Part shown: positions 59,012 to 64,000 of the stretch, in pieces
Position numbering within the stretch: position 1 is the stretch's first letter
Layout: each line of letters opens with the position of its first letter
Assembly: GCA_031963445.1 (NCBI GenBank)
Contig: JASSUH010000001.1
Coordinates: forward strand, 310,001-374,000
DNA length: 64,000 nucleotides
Origin: JASSUD01 sp031963445
GTDB taxonomy: Bacteria > Pseudomonadota > Gammaproteobacteria > Burkholderiales > Burkholderiaceae
Reading direction: 5' to 3'
The notes under the pieces: model-generated
Seen by the model: the letters and a program-made list of their open reading frames with translations, nothing else
Databases searched by the model: none
Told to the model about the DNA's origin: nothing
Program-made: the position numbers and the translations under genes

Positions 59012-60760
59012 ATGCTTAATAGTGCAATAAACACAATTCATACAAGAATTTCTTCTATTTTATCGTATGATTCGACGCTAAATGACAATGCGCAACCTGA
59101 TTGCACTGCAGCATCTGAGATTCAGCATTCCTCGCCTCAACGCTTCGAAAAAAATGACAATCAATTATTAGAAGCCTGCCTTGATTATTACAACGACAAT
59201 AAAAAAGATTGTACACAAATAAATAAAATATTAGATTTCTGCAGTACTTTTACTGACAAAAGAAATGAACTTATTAACCCTTTATTTCTGCCAATTTTAT
59301 ATGGAGATGAAGAAAATCTAACAGAAATGCTTAAAGCTGGCATTGAACCTGATTGGATGTCGCCTGAAAAATCATTGCGAGATTTATTTTCTTCTTATAG
59401 CAAGCAATACCCTAATCTAGCAGGCATTAATAACAAATTTGGCATTACTTTAAGATATGGCAATAAAGATGAAAGGCCTTTAGCCTTTGCTCTACGGTGT
59501 AAATTTTACTCCATGGCCACCATTTTATTGAAGCATGGCGCGGATGCAAAAATTATACTTAATAATGCATTCAAAAATTTTCGGCAAGGTAATCGCAATG
59601 AATTTTATGCGCTGGTTGAATTATTACGTTGGGCCATTAACACGAAAAATGATGCGCCAGAAATAATTTTAACAGCACTTGACAACATCAATTTTGAAAA
59701 TGGAATTGACAGATTTGGCCAGTTTATATTTTTACTGGCTAAATTCGCAGAAGAATATTTCCTTGAATCTATCTTAAACTCCATAAAGAAAATAAAAATT
59801 GAAAGAAGATTTAATTTAGTATTTCAAGCTATTTTTTTCTGTGAAAAAGATTTATTCAATAAAGTTTTAAAGGCAGGGGCTAATCCTAATATTGTAGATC
59901 ACAAAAGAGATAGATCTGCATTACATTATGCAGCCGAGCAAAGTGATCTCGACAAGGTCAACTCATTGATAGCACATGAAGCGCAAGTCGACCTCCAAAC
60001 TGATTGGGACCTAACTGCACTGGATTTTGCAGTTTTAAGAAACCGTAGCGATATTATTGAGCGACTGCTTGACGCAAACGCAAATCCAAATCTCGGACGT
60101 TCTTTAGAAAAACACCAATTAGATGTAATTAAAAGCATGGATGCCGAGCTAAAGAGCCGGCTATTAACCAATACCTTTGCTAGCCTTGGATTAAGCAATA
60201 ATCTTTCTTATTTCTTACGGTCTCGAAAGATCAAGCTTAATTATAGTATTACTGAGCAATATGCAATATTAGATAAAATTCCGAGAGAATTATCAGCTTT
60301 ACAATCAAAAATTTTTTTAGGTATCCCTGTTGAGCTTGATTTTGATTCGGAGAACGGAAGCACATTAGGTGCACTTATAGACATAGACACCGAACTGAAG
60401 GACCGTCTATTAGACAATACATTTGCTAGTCTCGGATTAAGCGAAAACCTTGCTCGTTTCTTAGAGTCTCGAGGAATCAAACCTAATGATAATATTATTA
60501 AACAATATAAAGATAAAACACTAGATAGAATTCAGGATGAATTATTAGCTTTACAAACAGGCAATGCTTTAGATATCGCTGTTAAAAAATATGATCTTGC
60601 TTTGGAGAAGGAAAGCTTAGAGGAGCAAAATTGGGAAAAAGGAAAATGGATAAGTGCTATCAATACTTTGCTTAAGCACGACGCCACCCTCAGTCCAGGG
60701 CATCCTATATATGGGGATGAAGAGCATCCTTTATTTGAGAAACTCACAAAGAAAAAATAG
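59012..60760 (+). CDS. Ankyrin-repeat protein (582 aa), candidate effector
   Basis: Ankyrin repeats mediate protein-protein contacts and are common in proteins that intracellular bacteria send into hosts. Clear repeats are RPLAFALRCKFYSMATILLK-HGAD (about residues 152-175), DLFNKVLKAGANPNIVDHKR, SALHYAAEQSDLDKVNSLIA and TALDFAVLRNRSDIIERLLD (about 285-355). After residue 365 a different module is present twice: LLTNTFASLGLSNNLSYFLR and LLDNTFASLGLSENLARFLE, each followed by SRxIKxN and a leucine-rich stretch. No signal peptide. The gene is AT-rich and isolated. Host targeting is inference. Confidence 0.82.
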   Translation: MLNSAINTIHTRISSILSYDSTLNDNAQPDCTAASEIQHSSPQRFEKNDNQLLEACLDYYNDNKKDCTQINKILDFCSTFTDKRNELINPLFLPILYGDEENLTEMLKAGIEPDWMSPEKSLRDLFSSYSKQYPNLAGINNKFGITLRYGNKDERPLAFALRCKFYSMATILLKHGADAKIILNNAFKNFRQGNRNEFYALVELLRWAINTKNDAPEIILTALDNINFENGIDRFGQFIFLLAKFAEEYFLESILNSIKKIKIERRFNLVFQAIFFCEKDLFNKVLKAGANPNIVDHKRDRSALHYAAEQSDLDKVNSLIAHEAQVDLQTDWDLTALDFAVLRNRSDIIERLLDANANPNLGRSLEKHQLDVIKSMDAELKSRLLTNTFASLGLSNNLSYFLRSRKIKLNYSITEQYAILDKIPRELSALQSKIFLGIPVELDFDSENGSTLGALIDIDTELKDRLLDNTFASLGLSENLARFLESRGIKPNDNIIKQYKDKTLDRIQDELLALQTGNALDIAVKKYDLALEKESLEEQNWEKGKWISAINTLLKHDATLSPGHPIYGDEEHPLFEKLTKKK

Positions 60761-60807
60761 CCTAACCGACCTTCACATTAAGTTCCGCACTCAATCAGCT
60801 CTTGCAA

Positions 60808-62169
60808 TTAGGCAAGCTTTCTTTTATCTCTCGGCCCACCATCCTGTGGCCGAGAGGATTGTTCAGGAATAAGTGATGAATGCAAGCGCTTTTTAGGACG
60901 TTCCACTGAGCTTTCTTCTAAACTTGTAAAATCCTTCTTTGAAAAAGAAGGACCTGCCACTGAGTAGACATCATCAAAATCATTCCAGTGAAGGACAGCA
61001 GGAAGTTGAAGTCGGGGCTGAGGTTGAGCAATAGGTGCCTTATTATCTAAGCCCTCTGGCTGCTTGCCTGGAACATTTATAGAAGGTGAACTAGCGCATC
61101 GACGTCTTACAGTGCCGTAGTGCTCCGTTCTACTGGATGGGCGACTAACGGGATAAGGCATCTCATTATCTAAATCCTCTGGCTGCCTGGCTGAAAAATT
61201 TGCAGAAGGTGAACTATGGTATCGACGTCGGCTCCATTCCGGTTTCATTATACCTGGGCTAGATGGACGACTAGAGGTATGTACACTTGAGCTATTTTCC
61301 ATGAAAGCAAGCACACTTTCCGCGTGTCTCTGCGCAAACTTTATCTGTTCTGCCCCCTCACCAAGCTTATTTTTTAAGTACAGCGCAGTGAGTTCTTCTT
61401 GAGCACTTGGCATATAATCTTTTCTAATAGATGCTATCCATTTATTATGCTTATCTTTTTCGCTCCCTTCATAAGAGAAAGTCCTCTTAAAAGAAACAAA
61501 AAATTTTAAAAGATAATGTAGGCATACAATGGAAAAAAGAAAAACGCTTACCCACGGCGCAGAAGCGGCGGTATAACCTACCATCGCGCCCAAAAGTGGA
61601 GCTATTGCATCTAATAAACCCGAGATAACTTCCATCAATGAGGGTCTAGTTTCTATATCTTTTATTTTTTCATTAATTTTCACAAAAATATTTAGAATAG
61701 ATTCCATCTTATGGCGATCTATTAATCTAATTTTTTCTAAATCTATATCCTCGTAATCTTCACCTTCCCTAAATTTTTCATCATATTTTTTATATTCAAG
61801 CTTGATAAGAGCGACCAACTCTTTTTTACTCTTTTCCAACCTTACATTTTCTAATCGATTGCGCGTATATTTAGGAATAAATTTAATAGATTGAAATACA
61901 TTAAATTTATCTCCTGCTGCAACATTATCTTTAGATACGCAGTCATTCTTTTCCAGAAAATGTGATAGCTCATTAATTTTATTTATATGATTTCTAATAA
62001 AACTGTTTACCTCTACTCTAGTACCTAAATCATAACTTGCCATATGATCTCTATCACTAAACATCGTTCCACAATCCGCAGAAAGCTTACGCTCACCTAT
62101 ATTAGAGTATGCACGACGAAGAATAGGAGAAGGGGGGGAAGAAAGGGTAAGGGAATTGGATCGCGGCAT
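60808..62169 (-). CDS. Membrane protein with Ser/Arg/Pro-rich tail (about 453 aa), candidate effector
   Basis: I do not recognise the family. I choose the ATG at 62169 (MPRSNSLTLSSPPSPILRRA); a TTG start 21 bases upstream is possible. Residues of about 45-180 are charged and helical. Two hydrophobic segments lie near 175-230 (VISGLLDAIAPLLGAMVGYT; APWVSVFLFSIVCLHYLLKF). The C-terminal 150 residues are disordered, with two similar units RRRYHSSPSANFSARQPEDL and RRRCASSPSINVPGKQPEGL, each followed by DN. These contain RxxSSPS strings resembling eukaryotic phosphosites. It is convergent with the ankyrin gene. Confidence 0.72.
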   Translation of the reverse strand: MPRSNSLTLSSPPSPILRRAYSNIGERKLSADCGTMFSDRDHMASYDLGTRVEVNSFIRNHINKINELSHFLEKNDCVSKDNVAAGDKFNVFQSIKFIPKYTRNRLENVRLEKSKKELVALIKLEYKKYDEKFREGEDYEDIDLEKIRLIDRHKMESILNIFVKINEKIKDIETRPSLMEVISGLLDAIAPLLGAMVGYTAASAPWVSVFLFSIVCLHYLLKFFVSFKRTFSYEGSEKDKHNKWIASIRKDYMPSAQEELTALYLKNKLGEGAEQIKFAQRHAESVLAFMENSSSVHTSSRPSSPGIMKPEWSRRRYHSSPSANFSARQPEDLDNEMPYPVSRPSSRTEHYGTVRRRCASSPSINVPGKQPEGLDNKAPIAQPQPRLQLPAVLHWNDFDDVYSVAGPSFSKKDFTSLEESSVERPKKRLHSSLIPEQSSRPQDGGPRDKRKLA

Positions 62170-62499
62170 AGGAAATTTCAGCTCTTTCAAATTTTTTAGA
62201 AAAATTTATAAAAAATATGAGCCTATCCAAGCCGACAAAGACCAAGCAGACAGTCTTAGATTGAAATTAGGAGAAATAGATAAACGTTACTTGGCTGATG
62301 TCTCATCATTTTTATAGCCATAAGAATGCCAGATTCTTCTCCTCTTAGACTAAGAAAATAATAAGATTTATTCTACTTTTTTAACAAGAATATTCTTATA
62401 TTTCACTAAGAGGCAAATATTCTCATAAATAAGCCTTGACGAAGCATGCCATATTCCTGCATACGCATGCTCTACTAAGCCCTCAATAAATGGCTTAGC

Positions 62500-62585
62500 T
62501 ATAAAAAATCGATGTAAACAAACTCTGCATAACCCCAAGAGCTTAATATATCTTACTACAGTGGTTATGCAGAAATTTCTTAGCG
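62500..62585. repeat. Type D-like hairpin
   Basis: CTCTGCATAACC and GGTTATGCAGAAATTTCTT are inverted around about 30 bases. The outer arm TTTCTGCATAACC is like TTCTGCAAAACC of the type D element at 22731 and the half-arm GGTTATGCAGAAATTCCTT at 24861. The flanking stretch 62190-62653 shows no other supported feature. Confidence 0.55.
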
Positions 62586-62653
62586 CCAATTCAGACTCTT
62601 AGATGAAGAGGTAGATTTTTTATTGTTCTTCTGCAAACCATCTATTCTCAATA

Positions 62654-62932
62654 TCAAGCAACGTTTTCAACCTGCTGAGGGTGACGTGCCCTGGATATTA
62701 ATAAATGCACAAAAAGCATGAATGTGAGCGTGCTCCCCATGATAGAGCCTAAGAACAAGCCAGCCAATTTCAGATGATTGTCTGAATTTATTGAAAACTT
62801 GTCCATTTCTTGTTTAGCGGCAGCACAGCAAAATGCTGTAAGGGGAGTTGCTATTGCACAGCCCATAGGAACTGCATTTTTTTTTAACGCAGCCAACGCT
62901 CCTGATGCGCTCCCCGGAATTCCCCCTATCAT
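62654..62932 (-). CDS. Small two-helix membrane protein (92 aa)
   Basis: The product begins MIGGIPGSASGALAALKKNA and has hydrophobic stretches at about 22-40 (PMGCAIATPLTAFCCAAA) and 57-80 (AGLFLGSIMGSTLTFMLFVH). A ribosome-binding site (AAAGGATAAG) precedes the ATG at 62932. No family recognised. It follows the same AT-rich style as its neighbours and is probably a real accessory gene. Confidence 0.5.
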   Translation of the reverse strand: MIGGIPGSASGALAALKKNAVPMGCAIATPLTAFCCAAAKQEMDKFSINSDNHLKLAGLFLGSIMGSTLTFMLFVHLLISRARHPQQVENVA

Positions 62933-63116
62933 TTTTCTTATCCTTTATAAAAAAATACTATCCATCAATCAGTGACTTTAAAGTTATTTGATTGATTGAA
63001 AATTAATCGAAAAACACATGGCAAATATCTGCTAATGCAGGATAGACCAAGTTTTAAAAGGGATAAAAAGAAAAAGAGAAGAAACGTAGTTTAAAGCGAA
63101 TGATTAGATCTTTTAG

Positions 63117-64000
63117 CTATTTATAATTCAACGCTGCACGCGCTGCATTAATCGCCTGTTGCACTTGTGCTGACGCAGTGCCACCTACATGGGCACGGCT
63201 AGCAACTGATCCCTCGAGGGTCAACACTTCAAACACACTGTTATCAATTAAATGAGCGAGGGCGGGTAACTTAGCGTGTAATTCATCAAGCGTAAGCTGG
63301 CTAAGATCGCAACCGCGTTCAATGCAGATCTTTACGATCTGCGCGACAGCTTCATGCGCATCACGAAATGGCAACCCACGTTTGACTAAATAGTCAGCAA
63401 AATCGGTTGCTGTTGCATAACCTTCGCATGCCGCAGCGCGCATCGCTTTAGCATTGACGGTAATGCTTGGCAGCATCTCTATAAAAATGCGCAAGGTATC
63501 AGTGACCGTATCTACCGTATCGAAAAGCGGCTCTTTGTCTTCTTGATTATCTTTGTTGTAAGCGAGCGGCTGCCCCTTCATTAAAGTCAGCAAGCTTATT
63601 AAATGGCCATTCACACGACCTGTTTTACCGCGTGCTAACTCAGGCACATCAGGGTTCTTTTTTTGCGGCATGATCGATGAGCCAGTACAAAAACGGTCGG
63701 CCAGCTCGATAAAACCCATACCAGCGCTCATCCACCATATAAGTTCTTCGGATAAGCGCGAAATATGCGTGATGATTAACGCGGCACTGGCGGTAAATTC
63801 GATGGTGAAATCGCGATCAGACACTGCATCTAATGAATTGGTGCACAGTCCCTCAAAGCCCAGCAATTGGGCTACCCGTTCTCGATTAATCGGATAACTT
63901 GTGCCAGCCAACGCAGCGGCGCCTAGCGGTAGTCGATTCACTCGCCGTCGACAGTCGCTTAGTCGCTCGCTATCACGTGTAAACATCTCTACATAAGCGA
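63117..64000 (-). CDS. argH: Argininosuccinate lyase, C-terminal part, cut by window edge
   Basis: ArgH releases arginine and fumarate from argininosuccinate. The frame is open to the right edge (…AYVEMFTRDSERLSDCRRRV), so the N-terminus is outside. The fumarase/aspartase signature GSSIMPQKKNPDVPELARGK is intact, including the catalytic serine loop, and GAAALAGTSYPINRERVAQL is typical of ArgH. The C-terminal domain ends near VGGTASAQVQQAINAARAAL. With argD it supports a retained arginine pathway. Confidence 0.97.
   Translation of the reverse strand, partial: AYVEMFTRDSERLSDCRRRVNRLPLGAAALAGTSYPINRERVAQLLGFEGLCTNSLDAVSDRDFTIEFTASAALIITHISRLSEELIWWMSAGMGFIELADRFCTGSSIMPQKKNPDVPELARGKTGRVNGHLISLLTLMKGQPLAYNKDNQEDKEPLFDTVDTVTDTLRIFIEMLPSITVNAKAMRAAACEGYATATDFADYLVKRGLPFRDAHEAVAQIVKICIERGCDLSQLTLDELHAKLPALAHLIDNSVFEVLTLEGSVASRAHVGGTASAQVQQAINAARAALNYK

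Noticed and set aside
62368..62589. A 73-codon minus-strand frame
   Set aside because: It overlaps a type D-like hairpin, has no ribosome-binding site and the encoded sequence looks random.

Overview
The window reads as chromosome from a genome-reduced betaproteobacterium of the Burkholderiaceae that probably lives inside a eukaryotic host. Conserved genes and their order are Burkholderia-like: murJ/rpsT/DUF3579; MFS-ssb facing uvrA; ubiJ-ubiB; fmdB-DUF502-aspS-nudB; acyl-CoA dehydrogenase/fadB/thiolase; gdhA-gltIJKL; CDP-glucoseen reductase-like/apbC/sodC-like/dcd/decarboxylase. Three things set it apart from free-living Burkholderia: moderate GC with AT-rich accessory stretches, intergenic DNA full of short palindromic repeats, and a group of large unrecognised coiled-coil, ankyrin or repeat proteins that look like host-directed effectors. 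A fungal endosymbiont of the Mycoavidus/Glomeribacter type would fit. That placement is inference from gene order and content, not a database result.

Layout: 1-2.0 kb is murJ (cut by the left edge), rpsT and a DUF3579 gene. 2.4-4.7 kb is a 774-residue orphan protein. 4.9-7.6 kb is a cyanide-insensitive-type cytochrome bd oxidase (two subunits) ending in tandem terminator hairpins. 7.7-14.0 kb holds a solitary VapB-like antitoxin, ssb, an MFS transporter, uvrA and an AI-2E-family permease. 14.1-19.0 kb is a minus-strand stretch: methyltransferase, unknown protein and Hsp20 in one operon, a PLP dehydratase, tRNA-Ala(CGC) and a BON-domain lipoprotein. 19.2-26.8 kb is ubiJ-ubiB, fmdB-DUF502, aspS, a fosmidomycin-resistance-type MFS gene bracketed by repeats, and nudB. 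27.3-33.6 kb is fatty-acid beta-oxidation plus a thioesterase. 34.0-39.5 kb is glutamate dehydrogenase with a glutamate/aspartate ABC importer, followed by thiD.

40.6-50.9 kb is the most unusual region. Four minus-strand effector-like genes lie among four decayed copies of a HigBA-like toxin-antitoxin module and copies of another degraded gene end. Two of the cassettes (about 45.7-47.65 and 47.77-50.4 kb) are diverged tandem duplicates. One encoded protein carries four 30-residue repeats, two of which contain an exact PPxY motif.

50.9-58.5 kb returns to housekeeping genes: argD, the flavo-iron-sulfur reductase, apbC, a SodC-like lipoprotein that seems to have lost its metal ligands, dcd and a basic amino-acid decarboxylase. 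58.5-63.0 kb is a second accessory patch with an ankyrin-repeat protein, a membrane protein with a phospho-motif-rich tail and a small membrane protein. The window ends inside argH.

A recurring theme is a set of short palindromic elements, called types A-E here. Type A has GTTGGGGT/ACCCCAAC arms and TIR-like ends resembling GAACCTGTTC. Several of the others share a central GTAC-spacer-GTAC core but have different arms. They sit between operon genes (gltK/gltL, gltI/gltJ), next to start codons (ubiJ), and supply one stop codon (methyltransferase).
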